Below, piece by piece: positions 7,908-13,962 of a stretch of DNA of 14,841 bases. The first letter of the stretch is position 1, and every line of letters starts with the position of its first letter. A model generated the notes under the pieces. The model was not told the DNA's origin. It worked only from the letters and a program-made list of their open reading frames with translations, and ran no database searches. The DNA is taken from contig CAZBAK010000040.1 of the NCBI GenBank assembly GCA_964489715.1, positions 1 to 14,841 on the forward strand, given 5' to 3'. The DNA comes from Tissierella_A sp964489715. GTDB taxonomy: Bacteria > Bacillota > Clostridia > Tissierellales > Tissierellaceae. The position numbers were made by a program, and so were the translations under genes.

Positions 7908-8888
7908 TTAAATCTTGTCTTTAATTATATTTATTACATCTTTTTCAATAAAATCTATTAATTGCCTTACTCCATTTTCTATTGCTAATGCATCTGAACT
8001 TCCATGAGCTTTTACAACAGGTTTTTTTATACCCAGTAGAGGCGCGCCTCCATATTGTCTGTAATCCATTTTTTCTTTAATTTCTTTTAAACCATCTTTT
8101 ATCATCAAGGCCGCTAATTTGGATTTCATATTTGACTTGAAAACATCTTTTAATTCATCAAATACCGATGATGCTACACCTTCAGTTAGTTTTAATATTA
8201 CATTTCCTACAAATCCATCTGCTACAATTACATCTATATCACCTGTAGGTATTTCTCTGGCTTCAATATTTCCTATAAAGTTTATCGGTGCTTCACTTAA
8301 AAGTGGATAGCTATCTTTAACAAGTGTATTTCCTTTACCTACTTCAGTTCCATTACTAACTAATCCTACTTTAGGGTTTTTTCTTCCTAGGATGTTCTCC
8401 ATATAAATAGAGCCCATTATCCCAAATTGTCTTAGGTATTGGGCTTTTGAGTCTACATTGGCTCCAGCATCTACTACAATGGATATACCTTTATTTGTAG
8501 GATATACTGATGTTAAAGCAGCCCTATCGATACCTTCTAAACGTTTGATTATAAAAAGTCCTCCTGCAAGCAACGCTCCAGTATTCCCAGCAGATAAAAA
8601 CCCATCACCTCTGCCTTCTTTTAAGGCATTTAGTCCTACTACCATTGAAGAATCTTTTTTCCTTCTAATAGCTAGGACTGGATCATCTTCATTTGTAATT
8701 ATGTCTTCTGAATGTAATATTTCAATTTTTCCCTTTGAATAAATATATAATTCTAATTCTTTTTCTATAAGTTCTTTATTACCTACAATTATAATATCTA
8801 CATCAAATTTTTTTATAGCCTCTATGCATCCCTTAACTATTTCTCTTGGAGCATTATCTCCACCCATTCCATCTACAATTATTTTCAA
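7908..8888 (-). CDS. plsX: Phosphate acyltransferase PlsX
   Basis: PlsX converts acyl-ACP and phosphate into acyl-phosphate, the donor used by PlsY to start phospholipid synthesis. It is a peripheral membrane enzyme. The 326-residue length is normal. The N-terminal MKIIVDGMGGDNAP, the SAGNTGALLAGG segment near the first third, VDAGANVD in the middle, GDIDVIVADGFVGNV and the late QYGGAPLLGIKKPV block are all family landmarks. The start is TTG at 8888 with a strong AGGGGGA site. A likely promoter and a palindromic element precede it, after the rpmF terminator, so plsX-acpP looks like its own transcription unit. The regulator gene fapR, often found directly upstream of plsX in Bacilli, is absent here. 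Confidence 0.97.
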   Translation of the reverse strand: MKIIVDGMGGDNAPREIVKGCIEAIKKFDVDIIIVGNKELIEKELELYIYSKGKIEILHSEDIITNEDDPVLAIRRKKDSSMVVGLNALKEGRGDGFLSAGNTGALLAGGLFIIKRLEGIDRAALTSVYPTNKGISIVVDAGANVDSKAQYLRQFGIMGSIYMENILGRKNPKVGLVSNGTEVGKGNTLVKDSYPLLSEAPINFIGNIEAREIPTGDIDVIVADGFVGNVILKLTEGVASSVFDELKDVFKSNMKSKLAALMIKDGLKEIKEKMDYRQYGGAPLLGIKKPVVKAHGSSDALAIENGVRQLIDFIEKDVINIIKDKI

Positions 8889-8905
8889 ATTTATCCCCCT
8901 AATTG

Positions 8906-8938
8906 TTAATAAGACTAATTTAATATACTAATATTAAA
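8906..8938 (-). promoter_or_regulatory. Operator-like repeats in the plsX leader
   Basis: The stretch 8919-8938 is an inverted repeat with 8-bp arms (TTTAATAT and ATATTAAA) around 4 bases. In the plsX direction it overlaps the -10 box and the predicted start. Two tandem ATTAGT...ATTAA units (8932-8920 and 8919-8906) partly overlap it. The placement suits a repressor site. AT-rich palindromes arise easily by chance, so this is tentative. Confidence 0.35.
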
Positions 8939-8965
8939 TATATACGAGCTTAGGTGAAAAATCAA
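8937..8965 (-). promoter_or_regulatory. Candidate plsX-acpP promoter
   Basis: On the minus strand TTGATT (8965-8960) is separated by exactly 17 bases from TATATT (8942-8937). It lies directly after the rpmF terminator and about 50 bases before the plsX start codon, so it is well placed to drive plsX-acpP. Confidence 0.6.
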
Positions 8966-8972
8966 TATATAA

Positions 8973-9010
8973 TTAAAAGAAGATAGTGGATATCCACTAT
9001 CTTCTTTTAA
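8973..9010 (-). terminator. rpmF terminator: 38-bp perfect palindrome
   Basis: Positions 8973-9010 are a perfect 38-base palindrome centred on GGATATCC, beginning at the base right after the rpmF stop codon. As RNA the core AAGATAGTGG pairs with CCACTATCTT and the descending strand continues as CTTCTTTTAATT, a typical U-rich end. Being symmetrical, it could act in both directions. It separates yceD-rpmF from plsX-acpP. Confidence 0.85.
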
Positions 9011-9190
9011 CTATTCAACGCTTATTGCTTCTCTATTTTTGTAATAACCACATGATCTACATACTCTATGAGGTAATTTCTGCTCATGACATTGTGGACA
9101 TTCCGCACTATTATTTCTGTTTAGTGTATAAGAAGAAGCTCTTCTTTTATCTCGTCTAGCTTTGGACGTTTTTCGCTTTGGTACTGCCAT
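9011..9190 (-). CDS. rpmF: 50S ribosomal protein L32 (zinc-binding form)
   Basis: This 59-residue protein opens with MAVPKRKTSKARRDKRRASS, the unmistakable L32 N-terminus, and is a small basic subunit of the large ribosomal particle. It carries a complete zinc ribbon: C31 and C34 (CPQC) and C44 and C47 (CRSC). It is therefore the cysteine-containing form and not the zinc-independent paralogue. The ATG at 9190 has AGGAGGTG seven bases upstream, and that site overlaps the yceD stop. The gap to yceD is 13 bases. The yceD-rpmF pairing is conserved very widely in bacteria. A strong palindromic terminator follows at once. Confidence 0.98.
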   Translation of the reverse strand: MAVPKRKTSKARRDKRRASSYTLNRNNSAECPQCHEQKLPHRVCRSCGYYKNREAISVE

Positions 9191-9203
9191 TTAAAACACC
9201 TCC

Positions 9204-9722
9204 TTAGTCCTTATCAAAAAAATTCCTTAATTTCTCAAATCGTGGATCTATGTTTTCTACGATACAATCGCAAGATTCTTTATTGAAGTCTGCTCCACAT
9301 TTAGGGCATAGACCCTTACAGTCTTCTTTACATAAAGTTTTCATAGGTAAAGAAGATAGAACTTCCATGAGGACATAGTCTTCTATAGATATGACATTAT
9401 TATCATAATAGATAATATCAGTATCTACTTCATCCTCTTCTTCTTGCATTTTTTTATAATCTTCTAGTTTAGCTGATAAAGATGTTTTACTATTCTTTAT
9501 TGTAGTAGTTAAACAACGATCACATTTAGTTTTAAAAGTATAATAGATATGTATATTCATTATATACTCTCTATTTATTTTACAAATCTCACCTTTATAT
9601 TTAATAGGGTGCAAAACTTCAAACTCTTTAAGATCGGAATTTATATCACTACTTGTTATTTCTGACTCAAAAGAATAAATGCTTTCATCTTTAGAAAATA
9701 AATTAGATAAATCAATGCTCAT
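9204..9722 (-). CDS. yceD: DUF177/YceD family protein
   Basis: This is a 172-residue member of the YceD (DUF177) family, almost always encoded just before rpmF. The N-terminal two thirds are beta-rich and contain a CDRC pair near residue 93. After an acidic stretch (EEEDEVDTD) comes the C-terminal cysteine cluster CKEDCKGLCPKCGADF...CDC, which fits a metal-binding module. The family has been linked to 23S rRNA accumulation in plants and E. coli, so a ribosome-assembly role is plausible but not shown for Clostridia. The ATG has a GAGGTGA site. A consensus promoter lies immediately upstream. Confidence 0.93.
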   Translation of the reverse strand: MSIDLSNLFSKDESIYSFESEITSSDINSDLKEFEVLHPIKYKGEICKINREYIMNIHIYYTFKTKCDRCLTTTIKNSKTSLSAKLEDYKKMQEEEDEVDTDIIYYDNNVISIEDYVLMEVLSSLPMKTLCKEDCKGLCPKCGADFNKESCDCIVENIDPRFEKLRNFFDKD

Positions 9723-9752
9723 TGTCTTTCACCTCTTTAACTAACAAAGTTT

Positions 9753-9781
9753 ATTATATAAAGTTGAGGCTAATTTGTCAA
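9753..9781 (-). promoter_or_regulatory. Consensus sigma-A promoter for yceD-rpmF
   Basis: On the minus strand TTGACA (9781-9776) and TATAAT (9758-9753) are both perfect and exactly 17 bases apart, starting 4 bases after the ackA stop codon. The predicted start near 9746 gives a short leader to the yceD ATG at 9722. No terminator hairpin is visible between ackA and yceD, so ackA read-through may add to this promoter. Confidence 0.85.
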
Positions 9782-9784
9782 GAA

Positions 9785-10984
9785 CTATCTGTTACTTACT
9801 AATTCTAAAGTATCTTTAGCTATCATATATTCTTCATTTGTAGGAACTACCATAATAGTAACTCCACCTATGTTTTTACTTATTATAGCTTCTTTACCAC
9901 GAACTTTATTTAATTCTTTATCTATTATTATATTTAAACATTCCAAACCTTCACATACACCAGCTCTAATAATATCTGAGTTTTCTCCTATACCTGCAGT
10001 AAATACTAATACATCAATATGACACATTTGAGCTGCATAAGCTGCTATGAATTTAGTAACTCTATTGCAAAATATATCAAGTGCAAGTTTTGCTCTCTTA
10101 TCACCATCTAGCATAGCATCTTCTAAATCTCTGAAATCACTAGAGATTCCTGAAATCCCAAGTACTCCAGACTTTTTGTTTAAAATATCATTTACTTCAT
10201 CAAAATCAACATCTTCTTTTTCCATAATAAAAGGTATAATAGCAGGATCTATATCTCCAGAACGAGTTCCCATTGCTAAGCCTGCTAATGGTGTAAAGCC
10301 CATACTAGTATCTATTGATTTTCCACCTTTTACAGCTGTAACACTGGCTCCGTTACCTAAGTGACAAGTTACTATATTTAAATCTTTTATATCTTTATTA
10401 AGTATATCTGCTGCTCTTTGAGAAACATATTTATGAGAGGTACCGTGGAAACCATATCTTCTAATTTTATATTCTTCATAATATTCATATGGAAGTGGGT
10501 ATATATAATTTTTCATTGGTATAGTTTGATGAAAAGCAGTATCAAAAACAGCAACCATTGGAGTATTTGGCATTAATTCCTGACAGGCTTCTATTCCCAT
10601 AATATTAGGCGGGTTATGAAGTGGTGCAAGTTCTATACAATCTTCAATAGCTTTCATAACATCATCATCTATAATTACAGACTCAGAGAATTTTTCTCCT
10701 CCATGTACAACTCTGTGACCTACAGCTCCTATTTCATCCATTGATTTTATAGCTCCATACTCTTTATTTGCTATAGCATCTAAAACTAACTCTAAGGCCT
10801 TTTTATGATCTTTCATTGGCTCTTGAATTGTAACTCTATCTTTTCCTGTAGTATCATGTTTTATAACAGAACCTTCTATTCCGATTCTTTCAACTAATCC
10901 TTTAGCTAAAACACTATCATCTCCCATATCAATTAATTGATATTTAAGTGAAGAACTACCACAGTTAATTACTAAAATATTCAT
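9785..10984 (-). CDS. ackA: Acetate kinase
   Basis: Acetate kinase interconverts acetyl-phosphate plus ADP with acetate plus ATP, the main energy-yielding step in acetate-forming anaerobes. The 399-residue protein is full length. Landmarks are VINCGSSSLKY with N7, GHRVVHGG with R91, AVFDTAFH with D148, RYGFHGTSH with H180, TRSGDIDP with R241, the nucleotide loop FTAGIGENS, and E384 in TNEEYM. These match the residues described as important in the Methanosarcina thermophila enzyme at the same numbering. The ATG has an AGGAGG site. The usual partner gene pta is not adjacent in this window. ackA is divergent from tmcAL and lies upstream of yceD-rpmF. Confidence 0.99.
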   Translation of the reverse strand: MNILVINCGSSSLKYQLIDMGDDSVLAKGLVERIGIEGSVIKHDTTGKDRVTIQEPMKDHKKALELVLDAIANKEYGAIKSMDEIGAVGHRVVHGGEKFSESVIIDDDVMKAIEDCIELAPLHNPPNIMGIEACQELMPNTPMVAVFDTAFHQTIPMKNYIYPLPYEYYEEYKIRRYGFHGTSHKYVSQRAADILNKDIKDLNIVTCHLGNGASVTAVKGGKSIDTSMGFTPLAGLAMGTRSGDIDPAIIPFIMEKEDVDFDEVNDILNKKSGVLGISGISSDFRDLEDAMLDGDKRAKLALDIFCNRVTKFIAAYAAQMCHIDVLVFTAGIGENSDIIRAGVCEGLECLNIIIDKELNKVRGKEAIISKNIGGVTIMVVPTNEEYMIAKDTLELVSNR

Positions 10985-11032
10985 TTACATTCCTCCTATT
11001 AACTTTGACTAATATAATAGTCTTATATAGTT

Positions 11033-11061
11033 ATAGTATTATATTCTCACAGAAAAATCAA
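11033..11061 (-). promoter_or_regulatory. Candidate ackA promoter
   Basis: In the divergent gap, minus strand, TTGATT (11061-11056) lies 17 bases before TACTAT (11038-11033), which would give a leader of about 45 bases. Overlapping alternatives exist (TTGTTG with TAATAC). A small inverted repeat GACTA...TAGTC (11007-11022) sits in the leader. The exact boxes are uncertain in this AT-rich gap. Confidence 0.35.
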
Positions 11062-11102
11062 CAACTTAAATTAAAGCATTAGAGCTTAATTTAGCTTTAT
11101 TA

Positions 11103-11111
11103 TGTTATAAT
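11103..11111 (+). promoter_or_regulatory. Extended -10 element upstream of tmcAL
   Basis: TGTTATAAT is a perfect extended -10 (TG, one base, TATAAT) 29 bases before the tmcAL start codon. There is no good -35 box, which is typical when the TG extension is present. The GGAGG ribosome binding site lies between it and the ATG. Confidence 0.55.
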
Positions 11112-11140
11112 CAATATAAATATATAGATAGGAGGTATTT

Positions 11141-12385
11141 ATGAAAGTTTTAGGATTAATTGCCGAATACAATCCATTTCATTATGGACATAAGCATCAT
11201 TTAAAAAGCTCTTTAAAAGAAACTAATTGTAACTATTCACTTGCTCTAATGAGTGGTTCTTTTGTACAAAGAGGTATGCCTTCTTTTATAGATAAATGGA
11301 CTAAAGCAAAAATGGCAGTAGATAACGGTGTTGATTTAGTTATTGAACTTCCTACTTTATATTCTTGTCAAAGTGCAGAACTTTTTGCACTAGGGGCTAT
11401 AAGGATATTAAACTCCATGAAGGTGATCGATTACCTATCATTCGGAAGTGAAGAAGGTGATTTAAGGCTACTAAAAATAATAAGTAACATACTTTTAGAA
11501 GAACCGGTTGGATTTAAGGAAAATCTAAGTAGACATCTATCTTTAGGTTATTCGTTTCCCGTTTCAAGAAGCTTAGCCTTAGTAGATTATCTGGATAGTA
11601 ATAGCTCCTTAGATAAAAATAAGATTAAAGACTTATTAAAAAAATCTAACAACATATTGGGAATAGAATATCTAAAAGCTTTATCAAGTACTAATTCAAA
11701 TATAAGGCCATATACAATTAAAAGAGTTGGAGCAGATTATAAGGATAAGGATACACATTCGACATATTCATCTGCAACCGCTATAAGAAATGTTATAATC
11801 AATAAAAACTTAGAATCTGCACAAAATTTACTTCCTTTAGAAACTTTTAATCTACTAAAGAAATATATAAAAAGATATAATAATTTTAACAGCTTAAACA
11901 ATTATAATCACATAATACGTTATTTAATTTTAACTAGAGATTTAAATTACCTACAAAATTTAATGGATGTAGAGGAAGGTTTAGAAAATCGAATTGTAAA
12001 ATACAATAAAGATTATAATAATATTGAGGATATAATCTCTCAAATTTCCACCAAAAGATATCCTCTAACTAGAATACAGAGAATTTTAACTCATATGCTT
12101 CTAAATCTAGATAAAGATACTATCAGTAAATCTTATAATGAATCTCCCCAATATATAAGGGTATTGGCTTCTAATAAAAAAGGATTTCATATTTTGAATA
12201 AAATCAAAGAAAATTCATCAGTTGAGATCATTACAAAGTTTTCTAACTATAAAAGATATAATAACCATAATATAAATTTGTTCTTAGATTTTGAAAAAAA
12301 AGTTACTGATAGCTTTTTTTTAGGACTAGACCTAGATAAACCTTTAACAGATATGGATTTCTATACTAGTCCTTATATAAAATGA
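11141..12385 (+). CDS. tmcAL: tRNA(Met) cytidine acetate ligase TmcAL (YlbM family)
   Basis: TmcAL uses ATP and free acetate to make N4-acetylcytidine at the wobble base of elongator tRNA-Met, as characterised in Bacillus subtilis. The 414-residue protein starts MKVLGLIAEYNPFHYGHKHH, with the nucleotidyltransferase HxGH motif at residues 14-17. SGSFVQRG (38-45), FGSEEG (101-106) and the SSATAIR motif (210-216) complete the nucleotide-binding fold. The C-terminal half is the more variable RNA-binding region. The AGGAGG site before the ATG is strong. It is the only plus-strand gene in the window, divergent from ackA and convergent with the coiled-coil gene, with which it shares a terminator hairpin. 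The family is clear; the activity is inferred from the B. subtilis enzyme. Confidence 0.95.
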   Translation: MKVLGLIAEYNPFHYGHKHHLKSSLKETNCNYSLALMSGSFVQRGMPSFIDKWTKAKMAVDNGVDLVIELPTLYSCQSAELFALGAIRILNSMKVIDYLSFGSEEGDLRLLKIISNILLEEPVGFKENLSRHLSLGYSFPVSRSLALVDYLDSNSSLDKNKIKDLLKKSNNILGIEYLKALSSTNSNIRPYTIKRVGADYKDKDTHSTYSSATAIRNVIINKNLESAQNLLPLETFNLLKKYIKRYNNFNSLNNYNHIIRYLILTRDLNYLQNLMDVEEGLENRIVKYNKDYNNIEDIISQISTKRYPLTRIQRILTHMLLNLDKDTISKSYNESPQYIRVLASNKKGFHILNKIKENSSVEIITKFSNYKRYNNHNINLFLDFEKKVTDSFFLGLDLDKPLTDMDFYTSPYIK

Positions 12386-12391
12386 TTTTAT

Positions 12392-12430
12392 AAAGACTTA
12401 AGAGGTCTAGTCCTGGCCTCTTAAGTCTTT
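12392..12430. terminator. Shared terminator hairpin between tmcAL and the coiled-coil gene
   Basis: Arms 12392-12405 (AAAGACTTAAGAGG) and 12417-12430 are exact reverse complements around an 11-base loop. In the tmcAL direction the stem ends in TCTTTTCTATTTTC, a good U-rich tail. In the opposite direction it ends in TCTTTATAAAAT, which is weaker. One arm encodes the last residues of the minus-strand protein, whose stop codon lies in the loop. Confidence 0.85.
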
Positions 12431-12853
12431 TCTATTTTCAGTAATCAAGTCAAATACTTCTTTTATGTTTTTTTGTGTATCTTCAAGCATGCTATCTGCG
12501 TAATCTATAGCTCCTAGTCTTATTTCTTTAGCACTGTTTTGGGCATTTAATATAAGCTCTTGGGCTCTAGCTTCAGCTTTTTTAGTTATGACTTCATCCT
12601 CAATAAGTTCTTCTAGCTTACCTTCAGCATTATTCATTATTTTTTCAGCATTATTATGTGCTTCCATAAGTATTCTTTCTTTTTCTTCATTTATCCAGTT
12701 TGCCTGTTTCATTTCATCAGGAATTCTCAATCTTAATTCCTTGACTATTTCTAAAATTTCTTCTGAATCAACTATAACTTTTTTACTAAAAGGCATAGAG
12801 CCAGCATTTTCAATAATATCTTCAATTTCATCTATTAACTTCAATACATCCAT
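12407..12853 (-). CDS. Coiled-coil protein of unknown function downstream of coaD
   Basis: I recognise this 148-residue protein as a Clostridia-type conserved gene found next to coaD, often given loose labels such as ATPase, but no nucleotide-binding motif is visible. It is highly charged and predicted almost wholly helical. The segment from about residue 45 to 140 repeats A-E-K-I/L patterns (AHNNAEKIMNNAEGKLEE, then KAEARAQELILNAQNSAKEI), like the stalks of V-type ATPase E/H subunits or DivIVA-like coiled coils. There is no signal peptide or membrane segment, so it is probably cytoplasmic. The ATG has AAGGGGTG upstream and lies two bases after the coaD stop, so the two are cotranscribed. The function is unknown. 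Confidence 0.85.
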   Translation of the reverse strand: MDVLKLIDEIEDIIENAGSMPFSKKVIVDSEEILEIVKELRLRIPDEMKQANWINEEKERILMEAHNNAEKIMNNAEGKLEELIEDEVITKKAEARAQELILNAQNSAKEIRLGAIDYADSMLEDTQKNIKEVFDLITENRKDLRGQD

Positions 12854-12855
12854 TA

Positions 12856-13335
12856 TTAAACACCCCTTATTTTATTTTTTAATTTTTTTTCCACAAATTC
12901 AGGTACAAAGGAACTTATATTTCCTCCATGAGTTGCAACTTCTTTTACTATACTTGAACTTAGATATACATATTCACTACGAGAAACCATAAAAAGAGTT
13001 TCTATATTTTCATCTAGTTTTCTATTTACTAAAGCCATTTGCATTTCATATTCATAATCTGATACCGCCCTTAGACCCCTTATAACTATGCTACATTTTT
13101 TTTCCTTAACATAATCTGCTAAGAGTCCTGAAAATGAATCTATTTCAATATTATCAAGTCCCTTTGTAGTTTCTTTTAAAAGCTCTATCCTTTCTTCTAC
13201 TGTGAAAAGTCCCTTTTTTGACGAATTATTTAAAACACCAATAATTACATGTTCAAATTTTTCAGAACATCTTTGGATTATATCTAAATGTCCATATGTA
13301 ACAGGATCAAAACTACCTGGATATATTACTTTCAT
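12856..13335 (-). CDS. coaD: Phosphopantetheine adenylyltransferase
   Basis: CoaD joins 4'-phosphopantetheine and ATP to make dephospho-CoA, the penultimate step of CoA synthesis. The 159-residue protein opens with MKVIYPGSFDPVTYGHLDII. The TxGH form of the nucleotidyltransferase motif is at residues 13-16. RGLRAVSDYEYEMQM and the late YLSSSIVKEVATHGG block (ISSTxVKE-like) complete the active site. The ATG at 13335 has a strong GGGGGG-rich site overlapping the rsmD stop. It lies 10 bases from rsmD, a pairing common across bacteria, and 2 bases from the coiled-coil gene. It makes the prosthetic-group precursor used by ACP, though acpP is in a different transcription unit. Confidence 0.98.
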   Translation of the reverse strand: MKVIYPGSFDPVTYGHLDIIQRCSEKFEHVIIGVLNNSSKKGLFTVEERIELLKETTKGLDNIEIDSFSGLLADYVKEKKCSIVIRGLRAVSDYEYEMQMALVNRKLDENIETLFMVSRSEYVYLSSSIVKEVATHGGNISSFVPEFVEKKLKNKIRGV

Positions 13336-13345
13336 AAACGCCCCC

Positions 13346-13900
13346 CTAATTAAAGAATAAAAATGTTATAAATTTATTACCATATTTTCTACAGTCAATA
13401 CTTTCTAGATCTTTAAAATCTTCTTCTATTTTAAAGTTTTTTTCATGCTCAATTATTATAATAGCATTTTTATTAATAATTGGGTACTTATTTAAAGAAT
13501 TTAAAACATGAGACAGTAAAGTATGTTTATTATAGGGAGGATCTATGTATATGTAATCAAACTTTAATTTTCTTTCATGTAAAAATTTAATTGCATTTAT
13601 ACTATCCATTTTATAGACTAAAGACTCATCTAAAAATCTAGTTGTAGCTAGGTTTTCTTTTATTGTTTTTATACTCTCACTAGATTTATCTATAAAGTAT
13701 GCTGATTTTGCTCCCCTACTTAAAAATTCTATTCCTATAGAGCCAGTTCCAGCAAATAAATCTAATACAGATGCATCTTCTTTTAAACCAGCTAATATAT
13801 TGAATATAGTCTCTTTTATTCTTCCTTCCGTGGGCCTTGTATCTTTTCCCTTTGGAGATTTTAATTTATGACCTTTTCTTAAACCAGATATTACTCTCAC
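13346..13900 (-). CDS. rsmD: 16S rRNA (guanine(966)-N2)-methyltransferase RsmD
   Basis: RsmD methylates G966 of 16S rRNA on the assembled small subunit. The 184-residue protein begins MRVISGLRKGHKLKSPKGKDTR, where MRVISG and the DTRPTEGRIKE segment are family hallmarks. The SAM-binding motif DLFAGTGSIGIE lies at about 47-58 and the catalytic DPPY at 120-123. The start is GTG at 13900 with AAAGGAGA seven to eight bases upstream. It follows recG after 62 bases that are AT-rich and contain a weak TTTTCTA/TAGAAAA inverted repeat and no convincing promoter. Cotranscription with coaD is likely. Confidence 0.96.
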   Translation of the reverse strand: MRVISGLRKGHKLKSPKGKDTRPTEGRIKETIFNILAGLKEDASVLDLFAGTGSIGIEFLSRGAKSAYFIDKSSESIKTIKENLATTRFLDESLVYKMDSINAIKFLHERKLKFDYIYIDPPYNKHTLLSHVLNSLNKYPIINKNAIIIIEHEKNFKIEEDFKDLESIDCRKYGNKFITFLFFN

Positions 13901-13962
13901 AACAATTCTCCTTTAAGTTTGATTATATACATAATATCATATTTTTCTATTTTTTAGAAAAC

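Noticed and set aside
8039..8050. GC-rich 12-base palindrome GAGGCGCGCCTC in an AT-rich genome
   Set aside because: It lies inside the conserved PlsX motif YGGAPLLG, so glycine, alanine and proline codons explain it.
8906..11022. Similar 13-base strings GACTAATTTAATA (plsX leader) and GACTAATATAATA (ackA leader), suggesting one shared regulator
   Set aside because: A 12/13 match between two AT-rich leaders of this size is about as likely as not by chance, so it is not evidence on its own.
11070..11100. Short inverted repeats (TAAAGC...GCTTTA, AAATTAA...TTAATTT) in the ackA-tmcAL gap
   Set aside because: They are short, imperfectly nested and AT-rich, and they are not clearly placed on either promoter.
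12588..12992. Open frame on the plus strand, 134 codons, antisense to the coiled-coil gene and coaD
   Set aside because: It spans the ends of two well-supported minus-strand genes, is serine/isoleucine-rich as antisense frames of AT-rich acidic genes tend to be, and has no ribosome binding site.
13905..13962. Weak hairpin TTTTCTA/TAGAAAA between recG and rsmD as a terminator or promoter region
   Set aside because: The stem is 7 bp and almost all A:T, and a TATAAT-like box there has no acceptable -35, so neither a terminator nor a promoter can be supported.
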